A DNA stretch of 64,000 nucleotides, taken from contig NZ_CP008747.1 of NCBI RefSeq assembly GCF_000816085.1, positions 1,612,001 to 1,676,000 of the forward strand, written 5' to 3'. The position numbers and the translations under genes were made by a program. The stretch comes from Staphylococcus hyicus (GTDB lineage: Bacteria > Bacillota > Bacilli > Staphylococcales > Staphylococcaceae). Positions 1-10,466 of the stretch are shown here, one piece after another. The notes beneath the pieces were generated by a model. It was given only the letters and a program-made list of their open reading frames with translations. It did not search any database and was not told where the DNA came from. The number at the start of each line of letters is the position of its first letter. The stretch's first letter is position 1.

Positions 1-20
1 GTTTTCAAGATGACACTCCT

Positions 21-1964
21 TTATTGTATACGTTTAAACAGTCGTTCTAACTCATAATTTGTAAAATTAATAATGATCGGTCTGCCATGAGGACATGTAA
101 ATGGATCTTCCATTTGTCTTAACTGGTCAATCAAATCAGCCATTTCATTATGTTTTAAATAATGATTGGCCTTAATTGATTTTTTACAACTCATCATAAT
201 CGCCAGTTCTTCTCTGAATTTCGCAATATTTACTGTCTTATGTTCAAGCGCATAATTTACAATATCTTTAATCGTTTCTTCCACCGCTTCTTTAGGAAAC
301 CATACAGGATAACTATTAACAATATAATCGTGGCCACCAAACGGTTCCAAAAAAATACCTGCTCGTTGAAGCGCATCAATATTTTCTTCGATAAAAAGTT
401 GTTCGTCTTTCGTAAACGTAAAAGTTAACGGGATAAGTAAGTTTTGGTTTTCATTGCTTACTTCACCAATTTTGTCTCTAAAATATTCATATTTAATGCG
501 TTCTTGCGCAGCATGTTGATCGATTAAATACATCCCCTCATCATTTTGTGCCACAATATACGTTCCATGCACTTGACCAACTACTTCCATGTATGGAATA
601 CGTGGTGTTGGGTTTGATTGCGATTCGGGGTCTTGAATCGATTGAGGATGGTCTATAGAAATATGCGTGTCATCCATTGTCGATAAAACATCGCGTTGCG
701 CTTGTTCATACATTACATCCTGTTGATTCAATTGCGTATTTTGCTGCGAATTATTAAACGCTTCTTTATCTTCATTTCCATATAAATCAGCTTGAGTATT
801 AGCATAGGATTCGTCGACTGATGAAGGCTGTACGTTTTTTGCTTCATGAGTAGAATGTTCTTCAATTTTAAACGTTGGTTGTTGCTGTTGACGCTCAAAA
901 GCCATCTTTTGTTGCTCAAATTGTTTCAACACCTTTTTGGGTTGATATTTAGCGCTAAGATCATTTTTCGGAATAAGCACCTTTTGCTTAAATGCCGCTT
1001 TAATTTTTTCAACAATGAGTGTGTACAGTTGCTCTTCTTTTGATAAGCGCACTTCTAACTTTGTGGGATGCACATTGACATCTACTAGTATCGGATCCAT
1101 TTCAATATTGATATAAACGATTGGAAAGCGACCGATGGTGAGTAACGTGTGATACCCTTCAACCACTGCTTTATTGAGAACAAAATTTTTAATATAGCGT
1201 CCATTAATGAATAATGAAATATAATGTCGGTTACTCCTAGAATGCTCGGGCTTTGCTACAAATCCGTGAATTCGATAATCGCTTGTTTCTCCAGTAATTT
1301 CTACTAAATCACGTGCGACTTTCATGCCATATATTTCAGCCATAACTTCATTTGTGCGACCTGAACCATTCGTTTGTAGCATCGTCTTACCATCATTTTT
1401 TAGCGACATGCGAATGTTAGGATGGCTCATCGCCATGCGATTCACAATATCTGTGATTTTGCCTAATTCTGTATACAAACTTTTAATATATTTGAGTCTT
1501 GCAGGCGTATTATAAAACAGTGCGCTTACTTTTATATCTGTACCCTTTTTTGCTTTAGCGGGCTTTTGTTCTTGAATCACACCCTCTTCTGCATACACCT
1601 CGTAACCTTCAATCCCATCGGTAGACGTTTGTAATGTAACTTTAGCAACAGATGCAATACTTGCTAATGCTTCGCCTCGAAATCCTAACGTTCGAATATG
1701 AAATAAATCGTCATCTTCAACTAATTTACTTGTCGCATGACGATGAAACACAAGTGGTAAATCATCTTGCTCAATACCCGAACCATTATCGACAATACGA
1801 ATTTCAGCAATTCCTGATTCTATAACTTCTATATTAATTTCAGTCGCTCCGGCGTCAATACTGTTTTCTAAAAGCTCTTTTACGACAGAACTTGGTCTTT
1901 CAACCACTTCGCCGGCCGCAATTTTATTTGCGAGTGACGTGTGTAAAGTTCTAATGCGCCCCAT
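21..1964 (-). CDS. mutL: DNA mismatch repair protein MutL
   Basis: MutL couples mismatch recognition by MutS to strand removal. The N-terminal GHKL ATPase is clear: the helix with [11 protein letters not shown] at about residues 30-40, DNGSGI at 59-64 and [12 protein letters not shown] near 92-103. A Q/N-rich linker covers about 345-450. The C-terminal dimerisation domain carries the endonuclease metal motif [12 protein letters not shown] (482-493) and a CPHGRP element near 625, so this is the nicking type of MutL found in bacteria without MutH. At 647 aa it is full length for staphylococci. The stop lies at the left window edge. It starts 11 bp after the mutS stop, preceded by AGGTG, so the two genes are probably co-transcribed and translationally coupled. 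Confidence 0.98.
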   Translation of the reverse strand: MGRIRTLHTSLANKIAAGEVVERPSSVVKELLENSIDAGATEINIEVIESGIAEIRIVDNGSGIEQDDLPLVFHRHATSKLVEDDDLFHIRTLGFRGEALASIASVAKVTLQTSTDGIEGYEVYAEEGVIQEQKPAKAKKGTDIKVSALFYNTPARLKYIKSLYTELGKITDIVNRMAMSHPNIRMSLKNDGKTMLQTNGSGRTNEVMAEIYGMKVARDLVEITGETSDYRIHGFVAKPEHSRSNRHYISLFINGRYIKNFVLNKAVVEGYHTLLTIGRFPIVYINIEMDPILVDVNVHPTKLEVRLSKEEQLYTLIVEKIKAAFKQKVLIPKNDLSAKYQPKKVLKQFEQQKMAFERQQQQPTFKIEEHSTHEAKNVQPSSVDESYANTQADLYGNEDKEAFNNSQQNTQLNQQDVMYEQAQRDVLSTMDDTHISIDHPQSIQDPESQSNPTPRIPYMEVVGQVHGTYIVAQNDEGMYLIDQHAAQERIKYEYFRDKIGEVSNENQNLLIPLTFTFTKDEQLFIEENIDALQRAGIFLEPFGGHDYIVNSYPVWFPKEAVEETIKDIVNYALEHKTVNIAKFREELAIMMSCKKSIKANHYLKHNEMADLIDQLRQMEDPFTCPHGRPIIINFTNYELERLFKRIQ

Positions 1965-1975
1965 TTCATCACCTA

Positions 1976-4582
1976 CTATTTCAGTTTATTTTGTAATTCA
2001 TTTAATTTTACTAATGCTTCTATTGGGGTCATTTGCGATATATTGAGGTCTTTAATTTCTAATTCAACTTCACTTTTAGATGATTCATTATCAAATAAAT
2101 TAAAAGAAGCTTGTTCAACACGTGTATCCTGAGCAGCTTTTTTGAAAGCTGGTGTATCGTTCGTTTCATTAATTTCTATGTGTTTAGGATGTACGTGTGG
2201 GTTATAAGATTGTGTGTTGGACTCTGATTCGAATGCATCCAGTATAACTTGCGCACGTGAAATGACCGCTTCAGGTAAATCCGCAAGCTTAGCCACTTGT
2301 ATTCCATAACTATGTTCAACGGCACCTGGTTTAACCTTATGTAAAAATATCAGTTCACCTTTATATTCATTCGCCGCCACATGCACATTTTTCAAACTCG
2401 GTAAGGCCGTTTCAAGCTCAGTTAATTCGTGATAGTGAGTTGAAAATAACGTTTTTGCCTTTGACGTTTCAGCAACATATTCAATCATCGCTTGGGCCAA
2501 TGCTAATCCGTCATATGTTGATGTTCCACGTCCAATTTCATCAAATATTATTAAACTGTTAGGTGTAGCATGTTTTAACGCTTTTTGCGCCTCCAACATT
2601 TCTACCATAAACGTACTTTTTCCTGAAACTAAATCATCTGCAGCGCCTATACGGGTAAAAATTTGATCGAAAATGGGTAGTACTGCTGTATCACATGGTA
2701 CATAGGCCCCCATTTGTGCCATGATACTAATAATAGCAACCTGGCGCATATACGTAGATTTACCAGACATATTAGGGCCTGTAATTAAGTAGATAAACTC
2801 AGATGCGTCTAAATAACAATCATTTGGGACATAATCGTTATAATCCATGACACGTTCAACCACTGGATGGCGTGATGCTTTTAAATCCAAAGTTTGGTCA
2901 TGACTAAATGTAGGTCTAACATAATTATAAGCTTGTGCGATTTCAGCAAAACTTTGTAAACAGTCTAACTCAGAAATCATTTTTGCTTGATGTTGCAAAC
3001 GTTCTGTAAATGTTTTCACGTACATTCTTAATTCCGTAAACAACTTATACTCTAACTCTACAGATTTTTCTTGTGCGCCTAGAATCATAGCTTCTTTTTC
3101 TTTTAATTCATCTGTAATAAAACGTTCCGCATTAGCTAATGTTTGTTTGCGTTCATATCCATAATCTTCCGGGTTAAATTGTGTCAGATTTGCCCGTGTA
3201 ATTTCTATATAATATCCGAACACTTTATTGAAACTAATTTTTAAAGATTTAATACCGGTGCGTTCTCGTTCTTTAGTTTGTAATTCCGCTAGCCATGTTT
3301 TACCATTGCGCGAGGCATCTAGATATTCATCGAGTTGGTGATGATAACCTTCTTTGAATAAACCACCTTCTTTAACAGATAATGGAGGTTCATCCACCAA
3401 ACTGTTTTGAAGGGTTTCAAGTAGGTCATCTAGAGGTTCTAAAGCGTTAAAATGTGCAATCGCATCAGAATCAATGGTTTGTAGCAGTGCTTTAATGTTC
3501 GGTATTTGTGCGATAGAATGTTTCAATTGTACTAGATCTTTGGCATTGACATTCCCGAAACTGACACGTCCAACTAATCTCTCGATATCGTATACTTCAG
3601 TTAAATATTGTCGCAATGTATCACGTTCTATAAAATAATTTATAAATTGTTCGACTGCATCGTGACGTTGCTCTATATCGGAACGTTGTATTAAAGGACG
3701 ATCAATCCACTGTTTTAAGCGTCGGGCACCCATCGGGGTTTTGGTTTTATCCATTAACCATAATAAAGTTCCTTTTTTAGACTTTAAGCGAATACTTTCA
3801 GTCAATTCTAAATTGCGTTTTGCATAAAAGTCCATCTTCATGTAATCTAATGCTTGATATGTAACCACTTCTTCAATATGTGATAAATCACGTTTTTGTG
3901 TGTCAAAAATATAATCCAGTAGTATTTGTACAGCATGTGACATTGTATGATGTGTCATAGTGTTTACTGAATATGATGTATCTGAAACCGATTCACGAAC
4001 AGTGATTGTTTCAGTAATTATACTAAATTGTCGCTTTAAAGCATCTGTGAGAGGTTGGTCCACTACGATTTCATTGGGTTGAATAGTCGTGACTTCATTT
4101 ATTAATGTACTTTCATCATCAAAATGGGTCACTTTCAATTCACCTGTACTCACATCACAATAGCTTAAAGCATATTCATTCTGTCGACAGATGAAACTAA
4201 CAATGTAATTATTTTGAGATTCATCGAGACCTCCGCGTTCAATTAAAGTTCCAGGTGTGACCACACGTACGACCTCTCGCTTAACCATTCCTTTTACTTG
4301 CCTTGGGTCTTCCATTTGTTCACATATGGCAACTTTGAAACCATTTTGGATTAACGTTTCAATGTAGCCATCTGCAGAATGATATGGCACACCTGCCATT
4401 GGTATCGGATTATCTTTTTTTGCATCGCGCTTCGTTAACGTTATTTCCAACACACGAGAAGCAGTTACCGCATCATCATAAAACAATTCATAAAAGTCTC
4501 CTAAACGGAAAAAAAGCAAAGCATCTTTATGTTCCGATTTAATATTTAAATATTGTTTCATCATAGGCGTGACATTTGTCAT
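1976..4582 (-). CDS. mutS: DNA mismatch repair protein MutS
   Basis: MutS recognises mispairs and small loops. The mismatch-reading Phe-x-Glu motif is F30-Y31-E32 within [10 protein letters not shown]. The ABC-type ATPase has Walker [10 protein letters not shown] (602-610), Walker B with [12 protein letters not shown] (about 681-692) and the [10 protein letters not shown] element near 720. Connector, lever and clamp domains fill the middle. The 868 aa length is normal for MutS1. The C-terminal tail (about 800-868) contains the short helix that joins dimers. mutL follows directly; upstream is a 232 bp gap that also holds the terminator of thiW, so mutSL probably has its own promoter. A TATAAT hexamer lies at 4612-4617 on the minus strand, but its -35 is poor. 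Confidence 0.98.
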   Translation of the reverse strand: MTNVTPMMKQYLNIKSEHKDALLFFRLGDFYELFYDDAVTASRVLEITLTKRDAKKDNPIPMAGVPYHSADGYIETLIQNGFKVAICEQMEDPRQVKGMVKREVVRVVTPGTLIERGGLDESQNNYIVSFICRQNEYALSYCDVSTGELKVTHFDDESTLINEVTTIQPNEIVVDQPLTDALKRQFSIITETITVRESVSDTSYSVNTMTHHTMSHAVQILLDYIFDTQKRDLSHIEEVVTYQALDYMKMDFYAKRNLELTESIRLKSKKGTLLWLMDKTKTPMGARRLKQWIDRPLIQRSDIEQRHDAVEQFINYFIERDTLRQYLTEVYDIERLVGRVSFGNVNAKDLVQLKHSIAQIPNIKALLQTIDSDAIAHFNALEPLDDLLETLQNSLVDEPPLSVKEGGLFKEGYHHQLDEYLDASRNGKTWLAELQTKERERTGIKSLKISFNKVFGYYIEITRANLTQFNPEDYGYERKQTLANAERFITDELKEKEAMILGAQEKSVELEYKLFTELRMYVKTFTERLQHQAKMISELDCLQSFAEIAQAYNYVRPTFSHDQTLDLKASRHPVVERVMDYNDYVPNDCYLDASEFIYLITGPNMSGKSTYMRQVAIISIMAQMGAYVPCDTAVLPIFDQIFTRIGAADDLVSGKSTFMVEMLEAQKALKHATPNSLIIFDEIGRGTSTYDGLALAQAMIEYVAETSKAKTLFSTHYHELTELETALPSLKNVHVAANEYKGELIFLHKVKPGAVEHSYGIQVAKLADLPEAVISRAQVILDAFESESNTQSYNPHVHPKHIEINETNDTPAFKKAAQDTRVEQASFNLFDNESSKSEVELEIKDLNISQMTPIEALVKLNELQNKLK

Positions 4583-4772
4583 AGTTATTCACTTTCCTTC
4601 TATTTCTCATCATTATAATGTAATTAGTTTAACAGATTTCATACGTTCACTCGAACATTTGGGAGCTAATTTAAAATTTGGTAACAACGTGCACTTTTTA
4701 CATATTTAAAACACCCACTCACAATTTTAGCTTTTTAACCACAAAACAACTATTGTACTGATAAAAAAGCGA

Positions 4773-4805
4773 TAAAAAAAGATGGAAGATCAAATCCCCC
4801 ACCTT
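4773..4805 (-). terminator. Rho-independent terminator after thiW
   Basis: On the minus strand an 11 bp stem (4795-4805 with 4779-4789, including three G-U pairs) closes a 5 nt loop and is followed by a run of seven U. It begins 10 bp after the thiW stop and separates thiW from mutS. Confidence 0.85.
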
Positions 4806-4814
4806 CAAATGTAT

Positions 4815-5324
4815 TTAAAATTTGCGCTTCGACTTTTGCTCTAAATTGGGCAACTGATGGCGCTTCTTTAAAACGATTAATAAGAAATAACTTAAAGAAG
4901 CCCCCACAAAGCTTGATAATAAAAATGTCGCCATTAATGGTTTAATCAACATATCTTCTAACCCTAAAATCCATGCTAATGGAATGCATAATAAACTCCC
5001 GATAATACCTGTTCCTATGACTTCTCCAATGGATGCTACAAATAAATGCTTGTTCACGTAATAAAATAAACTTGCAACTAGAACGCCAACCATACTACCT
5101 GGAAAGGCAAACGGGGTTCCCAAACCAAAAAGCAAGCGTATAAGAGACGATAAAAAGGCTTGCGCAAGACCAAACCATGGGCCTAAGAGCACTGCACTTA
5201 ATACATTAATAAAATGTTGAACAGGCATAGCTTTAAATGGCCCAATTGGAATAACCACAATCGTACTTAATATCACATTAACAGCGATAAAGAGTGCCGT
5301 TAAAGTGAGCTTTTTATGATTCAC
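4815..5324 (-). CDS. thiW: Thiamine-precursor ECF transporter S component, ThiW family
   Basis: This is a small, very hydrophobic protein with about five membrane helices. It begins with a lysine-containing N-terminus (NHKKLTLTALFIAVNV) and carries IPIGPFKAMPVQHFINVLSAV, the signature region of the ThiW / ECF S-component family. Such proteins bind thiamine or its hydroxyethylthiazole precursor and use a shared EcfAA'T module for uptake. The open frame extends upstream into ricA, but a GTG at 5324 has a good site (AGAGGAG, 7 nt spacing) and starts where the family starts, giving 169 aa. That GTG lies 4 bp after the ricA stop. I see no TPP riboswitch directly upstream. Exact substrate is inferred from the family. 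Confidence 0.82.
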   Translation of the reverse strand: MNHKKLTLTALFIAVNVILSTIVVIPIGPFKAMPVQHFINVLSAVLLGPWFGLAQAFLSSLIRLLFGLGTPFAFPGSMVGVLVASLFYYVNKHLFVASIGEVIGTGIIGSLLCIPLAWILGLEDMLIKPLMATFLLSSFVGASLSYFLLIVLKKRHQLPNLEQKSKRKF

Positions 5325-5328
5325 ACTA

Positions 5329-5709
5329 TCACTCCTCTTTCTGTTGAATAGAACCAGAGAAGCAATCGGCACCTTGGAGTCTGGTTGCTAATGTTTCTAT
5401 AATAAGATGGAGCGTATCATTCGCTTCTTCTTGTGATTGTCTAAATTGCATAACAATCGGAAATGCATTAATTTCATTTTGAATATGTGAAATTGTTTTT
5501 TCTGAACGCTCATATGCTATAGGTTTATTGTAATTTTGTAAATTCACAGAGTGCTTCTGATTTTGTTTTAAAGCATCCATTTGTTTCGCAATTTCTGGAT
5601 GAAGATGAATTTGCGCTTCGATTTGACGATAACGTTTGATTGAATCTAGCGCTTGAATATCTTGACCTAACATTGTTGCATGGCGCAATATTTCATCCTT
5701 TTTAAACAT
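5329..5709 (-). CDS. ricA: RicA/YmcA, subunit of the RicAFT RNA-processing factor
   Basis: A 126 aa all-helical protein of the YmcA/YlbF family. In B. subtilis RicA, RicF (YlbF) and RicT (YaaT) form a complex that helps RNase Y cleave many mRNAs and affects biofilm and competence pathways. Visible family features are the DIQ-LDSIKRYRQIEAQIHLHPEI stretch (split at about 17-40), the YERSEKTISHIQNEI helix, and a single cysteine at C116 near the C-terminus (GADC); the B. subtilis complex is reported to bind Fe-S clusters through such cysteines. The ATG overlaps the miaB stop by one base, so it is translationally coupled. rny itself lies 9 kb upstream in the same window. Confidence 0.9.
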   Translation of the reverse strand: MFKKDEILRHATMLGQDIQALDSIKRYRQIEAQIHLHPEIAKQMDALKQNQKHSVNLQNYNKPIAYERSEKTISHIQNEINAFPIVMQFRQSQEEANDTLHLIIETLATRLQGADCFSGSIQQKEE

Positions 5710-7256
5710 TAAGGCGTCACCAACGCCGTTTCAGACACACCCACAAATTCACCATTTAAAGAAAATTGCTTTGCTTCAACAATTTTCACCTCAACAATTT
5801 TACCTATAACATCTTTAGGTGCACGGAAATTCACAAGCTTGTTCTTTTCAGTATAACCTGCTAATACTTCATCATCTTTCTTACTTGCACCTTCACACAA
5901 CACTTTTACAGTTTGACCTTCGTATTGCGCCAAAGCGCGTGCTGAATATTCACCTACTAAGCGATTCAAACGTTGTAAACGCTCTTTTTTCACCTCTGTA
6001 GGCACATTATCTTTCATTTTAGCTGCAGGTGTACCATCTCGTTGTGAATATAGGTACGTATAAGCGTGCTCAAAGCCCACTTCTTCATACAATGTTAGAG
6101 TCTCTACAAACTGTTCCTCAGTTTCATTTGGGTAACCCACAATAATATCAGTCGTCAGTGCCACATCAGGAATCGCTGCCTTAATTCGACGCACTAAGTC
6201 TAAGTAACTTTCACGAGAATATTTACGTCCCATAATTTTAAGTACTTGATTGTTACCAGATTGTACAGGTAAATGGATGTGCGGTACGATATTGCCACCT
6301 TGCGCAATAACTTCAATCATGCGATCTGTAAAGTCCCAAGGATGACTCGTAGTAAAACGGACACGAGGGATATCAATTTTAGCGATATCTTCTAATAAAT
6401 CACCGAGACCATATTCAAGATCCTCTAAATCTTTACCGTAAGAATTCACATTTTGACCTAATAATGTGATTTCTTGGTAACCTTGACGTGCAAGATCACG
6501 TACTTCTTCTATAATATCTTGCGGACGGCGGCTCCGTTCTTTACCACGAGTAAACGGAACAATACAATACGTACAGAATTTGTCACATCCATACATAATA
6601 TTAACCCATGCTTTAATGTGACCTTCGCGCACTTTAGGGAGATTTTCAATGACATCGCCTTCTTTAGACCAAACTTCCACTACCATCGCTTTTGAAAGGT
6701 AAGCTTCTTCCAAAATTTGAGGAAGGCGGTGAATGTTATGCGTACCAAAAATCATGTCAACATTTTGATACGATTTCAAAATTTTATTTACAACGGATTC
6801 TTCTTGTGACATACAACCGCACACACCGATTAAACAATCTGGGCGTTCTTGTTTAATATGTTTTAAATTACCAATTTCACCGAATACTTTATTTTCAGCA
6901 TTTTCTCGAATCGCACACGTATTTAATAAGATAACATCCGCCACATTTACATCTTCAGTCGGTGTATAACCTAGTGCAGTGAATATACCAGCCATGACTT
7001 CCGTATCGTGTGCATTCATTTGACACCCATAGGTTTTAATTAAAAATGTACGCCCTTTACCCATACCGCGATATTTTTCATCAATTTGAAAGTCTCTATT
7101 ATATGCTACTGCTTCTTTCCCGCGTTTTTTGGCTTCTTTTAAACTTGGGGGTTGATAAACGTGTTCAAAGTACTTGCTATAATCTTTTTCTTTTTCATTA
7201 CGGCGCGATAACACATCTAATGTGCCCGCTTTTCTTTGTTCTTCATTCACATGCAA
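5709..7256 (-). CDS. miaB: tRNA-2-methylthio-N6-dimethylallyladenosine synthase MiaB
   Basis: Radical-SAM methylthiotransferase that converts i6A37 to ms2i6A37 in tRNAs reading UNN codons. The auxiliary cluster cysteines are C78 (GCQMN), C114 (NTCAIRENA) and C148. The SAM cluster motif CxxxCxxC is C224/C228/C231 (GCDKFCTYC). A TRAM RNA-binding domain forms the last 65 residues or so. The N-terminal extension of about 65 residues before the UPF0004 domain is typical of the Gram-positive enzymes. It is 515 aa and full length. The ricA start overlaps its stop, so miaB-ricA-thiW look like one transcript. Confidence 0.97.
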   Translation of the reverse strand: MHVNEEQRKAGTLDVLSRRNEKEKDYSKYFEHVYQPPSLKEAKKRGKEAVAYNRDFQIDEKYRGMGKGRTFLIKTYGCQMNAHDTEVMAGIFTALGYTPTEDVNVADVILLNTCAIRENAENKVFGEIGNLKHIKQERPDCLIGVCGCMSQEESVVNKILKSYQNVDMIFGTHNIHRLPQILEEAYLSKAMVVEVWSKEGDVIENLPKVREGHIKAWVNIMYGCDKFCTYCIVPFTRGKERSRRPQDIIEEVRDLARQGYQEITLLGQNVNSYGKDLEDLEYGLGDLLEDIAKIDIPRVRFTTSHPWDFTDRMIEVIAQGGNIVPHIHLPVQSGNNQVLKIMGRKYSRESYLDLVRRIKAAIPDVALTTDIIVGYPNETEEQFVETLTLYEEVGFEHAYTYLYSQRDGTPAAKMKDNVPTEVKKERLQRLNRLVGEYSARALAQYEGQTVKVLCEGASKKDDEVLAGYTEKNKLVNFRAPKDVIGKIVEVKIVEAKQFSLNGEFVGVSETALVTP

Positions 7257-7357
7257 AACCCTTTCTGCCCATATATCATTAGTACATTATATTAAAAATC
7301 AAGAAAAAGTGCAAAATGAAATTGAATGCATGACGTATGTGTCAGAGAAATTGATAG

Positions 7358-7654
7358 TTAAATATCATCATATTTCTCAGTTAACGTCGACATGCTAATA
7401 CCCTCAGGTGCATGATAAAACTTCACTTGGCTTATCACACTCTCTACTTCAAGTTCCACCATGCGTTCATTCATTTGTTGAATCAAGATAAGCAACTCAC
7501 TCATATCCCCTTCAATTGTCGTTTCAAGGGGACCTACACGATATTTCAATCCAGATTTCTCAATAATGGCGATAGCTTCGTCTACAAATGGTATGACATC
7601 TTTCCCGTTTGGCGTTTTAGGGATGATTTGAATGCTCATTAACGTATCGATCAT
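7358..7654 (-). CDS. Thiamine-binding protein, MTH1187/DUF77 family
   Basis: A 98 aa protein of the small ferredoxin-fold MTH1187/YkoF-like family; several members bind thiamine. Visible features are the opening strand SIQIIPKTP, the central RVGPLETTIEGDM and the basic/aromatic strand SVISQVKFYHAPEG. The start is supported by AGAGGAG 7 nt before ATG. It sits between the korB terminator and miaB, close to the putative thiamine transporter thiW; korB itself is a thiamine diphosphate enzyme. A role in thiamine binding or transfer fits that context but is inference. No transmembrane segment or signal peptide is present, so it is cytosolic. Confidence 0.8.
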   Translation of the reverse strand: MIDTLMSIQIIPKTPNGKDVIPFVDEAIAIIEKSGLKYRVGPLETTIEGDMSELLILIQQMNERMVELEVESVISQVKFYHAPEGISMSTLTEKYDDI

Positions 7655-7676
7655 AAAAACACTCCTCTCTAAATTA

Positions 7677-7720
7677 TAAAAATAGCACTCATTTGGTCTA
7701 TGACAGTGAATGAGTGCTAT
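7677..7720 (-). terminator. Rho-independent terminator after korB
   Basis: A perfect 12 bp inverted repeat (ATAGCACTCATT / AATGAGTGCTAT, arms 7709-7720 and 7682-7693) is followed on the minus strand by UUUUUAUAAU. It begins 6 bp after the korB stop and separates korAB from the thiamine-binding gene. Confidence 0.9.
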
Positions 7721-7726
7721 GTGAAC

Positions 7727-8593
7727 TTATATAAATTGTTTTGTTAACGATTCGAATTGCGCTTGTTCAAGTTTTAAGTTTTGATGTGCGAGTGGTTGGT
7801 TGCTCAAACCTTCAATTTGAGACTCATAAGAAGGTGTTACTGTGTCTTGATAAACAATGCCTTTTAGTAAGGATTCGTGTTCGATTACTGTTTGAATCGC
7901 TTGTTGTTTGTTAGATACATCATAACCTTCAATCTCTTCAATACTTGTTAAATGCGCTTTAAACCAATCATAGGTATTGATTTTATTATATGTGACACAA
8001 GGAGAAAAGACGTTTACAAATGAAAATCCATCATGTTGAATGGCATCTTCAATCATTTTAGTCAATCCTTTTATATCATTTGAAAACCCTTGTGCAACAA
8101 ATGTTGCGCCTGACGATAATGCTAGCTCTAATGGCGCTACATTTTGTTCGATATTACCTTTAGGAGTCGTTTTAGTAACAAATCCTACTGCTGAAGATGG
8201 TGACGTTTGTCCTTTCGTCAAACCATAAATTTGGTTATCCATGACTATGTACGTCAAATTCATATTACGACGTAAGGCATGAATGGTATGTCCTATACCA
8301 ATCGCATACCCATCACCGTCACCACCAGAAGCAATCACTGTTAAATCTTTATTTGCCATTTTAACACCTTGTGCTAACGGCAATGCACGTCCATGAATGG
8401 AATGCACACCGTATGAATTTACATAACCTGACAAACGACCCGAACACCCAATACCAGTAATTATCGCAACTTCTTCAGGCTCTAGACCTACGTTCGCTGC
8501 TGCTTTTTGTATAGCTGCTTGAACTGAAAAGTCACCACACCCTGGACACCAATTCGGCTTTACATTATTTCTAAAATCTTTAAAAGTTGCCAA
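7727..8593 (-). CDS. korB: 2-oxoacid:acceptor oxidoreductase, beta (TPP) subunit
   Basis: The beta subunit binds thiamine diphosphate and one Fe-S cluster and, with KorA, oxidatively decarboxylates a 2-oxoacid to the acyl-CoA; 2-oxoglutarate is the usual guess for this clade. The N-terminal CPGCGDF (about 17-23) supplies cysteines, and GDGDGYAIGIGH (about 92-103) is the TPP/Mg loop. The start is TTG at 8593, directly after the korA TAA, with AAAGGAG 9 nt upstream. This gives 288 aa, normal for the two-subunit kind. Substrate cannot be decided from sequence. A strong terminator follows. Confidence 0.93.
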   Translation of the reverse strand: MATFKDFRNNVKPNWCPGCGDFSVQAAIQKAAANVGLEPEEVAIITGIGCSGRLSGYVNSYGVHSIHGRALPLAQGVKMANKDLTVIASGGDGDGYAIGIGHTIHALRRNMNLTYIVMDNQIYGLTKGQTSPSSAVGFVTKTTPKGNIEQNVAPLELALSSGATFVAQGFSNDIKGLTKMIEDAIQHDGFSFVNVFSPCVTYNKINTYDWFKAHLTSIEEIEGYDVSNKQQAIQTVIEHESLLKGIVYQDTVTPSYESQIEGLSNQPLAHQNLKLEQAQFESLTKQFI

Positions 8594-10354
8594 TTAAACT
8601 CGCTCCTTTAATTGATTCACGATTTCTAAACCTTTTTCTTCAATTTCTTTTGGTAAAAATGGTGTACCATCATACTTCGTTTGCTTAATTAATTTATCAC
8701 CTAAGTGCACATTCATTTTGATGATACTTGCCAATTGACCTTGATAGTTATGTTCGACTACAACGACTTTTTTCGCTTTATCCACAGCTTTTTGAATCGT
8801 TTCGGTAGGGAACGGATGCAATTGACGTAATTGTAATTGATGTGCAGTATGACCGGCCTCTTGCAGACGTTCCACACCCTCTGCAATGGCACCTTTTGTC
8901 GAAATAAATCCTAGATATAGTACATCTACCTCATCTTGAATGACTTCTCCTTCAACTGGGTCATTTATGAGTAAATGTTCTGTTTTACGCATACGCTTGT
9001 CCATTTGTGCTTGTCGATTACTTGCTGCTTCACTTGGCTTTCCTTCTTCATTATGTTCGACACCAGTGACATGATGAATACCACCTTTAACACCTGGGAT
9101 TGGCCTTGGAGATACACCAGAATCAGTTAAAGCATAACGCTTAAAATAATTTTTATCATCGGCATCACGTTCGATCGTATCCATGATCGTTGACTCTCTA
9201 CGAATTTCAATACGATTATAATCTAGTGCTTGAACGGTTTGCTTACCTAATGATAATTGTAAATCACTTAATAAAATCACTGGACATTGATATTCTTCAG
9301 CTAAATTAAAGGCTTCAACCGTTAAATAAAATGCATCTTCCGCATCTGTTGGTGCTAATACAATTTTAGGTATATCACCGTGTGTACCGTATATCATTTG
9401 CATCAAATCAGATTGTTCTTGCTTGGTAGGAAGTCCTGTTGATGGACCCCCACGTTGTGTATTAATAATTACGAGTGGCGTTTCGGTCATTCCAGACAAT
9501 CCAATCGCTTCCATCATGAGTGATAGACCAGGTCCAGCCGATGCAGTAAATGCACGTACACCACCGTAATTTGCACCAATAGCCATCGTTGCAGCAGCGA
9601 TTTCATCCTCAGTTTGAATAACCGTGCCATTCACTTTTGGTAAATGATCAATCATGTATTCCATAATTTCCGATGCAGGTGTAATTGGATAAGCTGCCAT
9701 AAAACGTGAGCCTCCAGCAATTGCACCTAAACCAATCGCATCATTTCCAATCATATATAAATGGGGTATTCCGTTACCTTCTTCTAAAACAAAATCCCCT
9801 TCTATGTCTGCAAGGTGCTGTGTCATAAGTTCATAACCTTTATGTAATGCTTCAACATTGAGGTTAACAACTTTTTCCCCTTTTTTCTCAAACATAGATT
9901 CGATTAATGATTCAAATGTAGATGATTCTAAATGCATTAAGGCTGAAGTTGCCCCAATCGCAACCATATTTTTCATTAAAGGTGTGCCTAATTCTTTTGC
10001 AATCTCTGTAAATGGTAAAACAATCAATTGTGCTTTACAATCTTCAGGCTTTTCTGGCTTCGCCTTACTATCAGCCAAAATAACACTGTCTTCACGCATT
10101 TCATGATGATTTAAAACTATGGTTTCTTGATCAAAAGCAACTAGAATATCAAGATCATCGCTAATTGCATGGACTGGTGTAGTAGAGACACGAATTTTAT
10201 TATTAGTATGGCCACCTTTAATACGACTTGAGAAATGACGGTAGCCGTATAAATAGTATCCTTTTCGGTTCATTGCTGTAGCGAAGATTTCACCTGTAGA
10301 TTCAATACCTTCACCTTGTTGACCGCCGACTTTCCATGATACTTGTGATTTCAT
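8594..10354 (-). CDS. korA: 2-oxoacid:acceptor oxidoreductase, fused gamma-alpha subunit
   Basis: A 586 aa fusion of the gamma domain (about 1-190: VGGQQGEGIESTGEIF, YRHFSSRIKGGH) with the alpha pyrimidine-binding domain (about 200 onward: AAYPITPASEIMEYM, QTEDEIAAATMAIGANYGG, FTASAGPGLSLMMEAIGL). With KorB it forms a CoA-dependent oxidoreductase that passes electrons to ferredoxin or a similar acceptor. Both genes abut with no gap, so they are one operon. The subunit lacks the extra ferredoxin domains of the large one-chain pyruvate enzymes. In staphylococci this pair sits beside miaB and ymdB, as here. Confidence 0.94.
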   Translation of the reverse strand: MKSQVSWKVGGQQGEGIESTGEIFATAMNRKGYYLYGYRHFSSRIKGGHTNNKIRVSTTPVHAISDDLDILVAFDQETIVLNHHEMREDSVILADSKAKPEKPEDCKAQLIVLPFTEIAKELGTPLMKNMVAIGATSALMHLESSTFESLIESMFEKKGEKVVNLNVEALHKGYELMTQHLADIEGDFVLEEGNGIPHLYMIGNDAIGLGAIAGGSRFMAAYPITPASEIMEYMIDHLPKVNGTVIQTEDEIAAATMAIGANYGGVRAFTASAGPGLSLMMEAIGLSGMTETPLVIINTQRGGPSTGLPTKQEQSDLMQMIYGTHGDIPKIVLAPTDAEDAFYLTVEAFNLAEEYQCPVILLSDLQLSLGKQTVQALDYNRIEIRRESTIMDTIERDADDKNYFKRYALTDSGVSPRPIPGVKGGIHHVTGVEHNEEGKPSEAASNRQAQMDKRMRKTEHLLINDPVEGEVIQDEVDVLYLGFISTKGAIAEGVERLQEAGHTAHQLQLRQLHPFPTETIQKAVDKAKKVVVVEHNYQGQLASIIKMNVHLGDKLIKQTKYDGTPFLPKEIEEKGLEIVNQLKERV

Positions 10355-10396
10355 TTAAATGAGCCTCCTACACGTTTAAATTCAATTAATATCATA

Positions 10397-10436
10397 TCAA
10401 AATAACCCACGATTTGCCTCTACAAATCATGGGTTT
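10397..10436 (-). terminator. Rho-independent terminator after ymdB
   Basis: On the minus strand AACCCATGATTTG pairs with CAAATCGTGGGTT (one G-U) around a 6 nt loop, followed by AUUUUG. It lies between ymdB and korA. The U-tract is short, so read-through is possible. Confidence 0.7.
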
Positions 10437-10466
10437 TCGTAAAATTCATACTAATGGACGATAATG

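Noticed and set aside
240-1515. Several plus-strand frames opposite mutL
   Set aside because: Low-complexity translations with no ribosome site or family features; they are antisense shadows of mutL.
4640-4670. LexA-like CGTTCACTCGAACA upstream of mutS
   Set aside because: The half-sites are in the wrong order (GTTC..GAAC rather than GAAC..GTTC).
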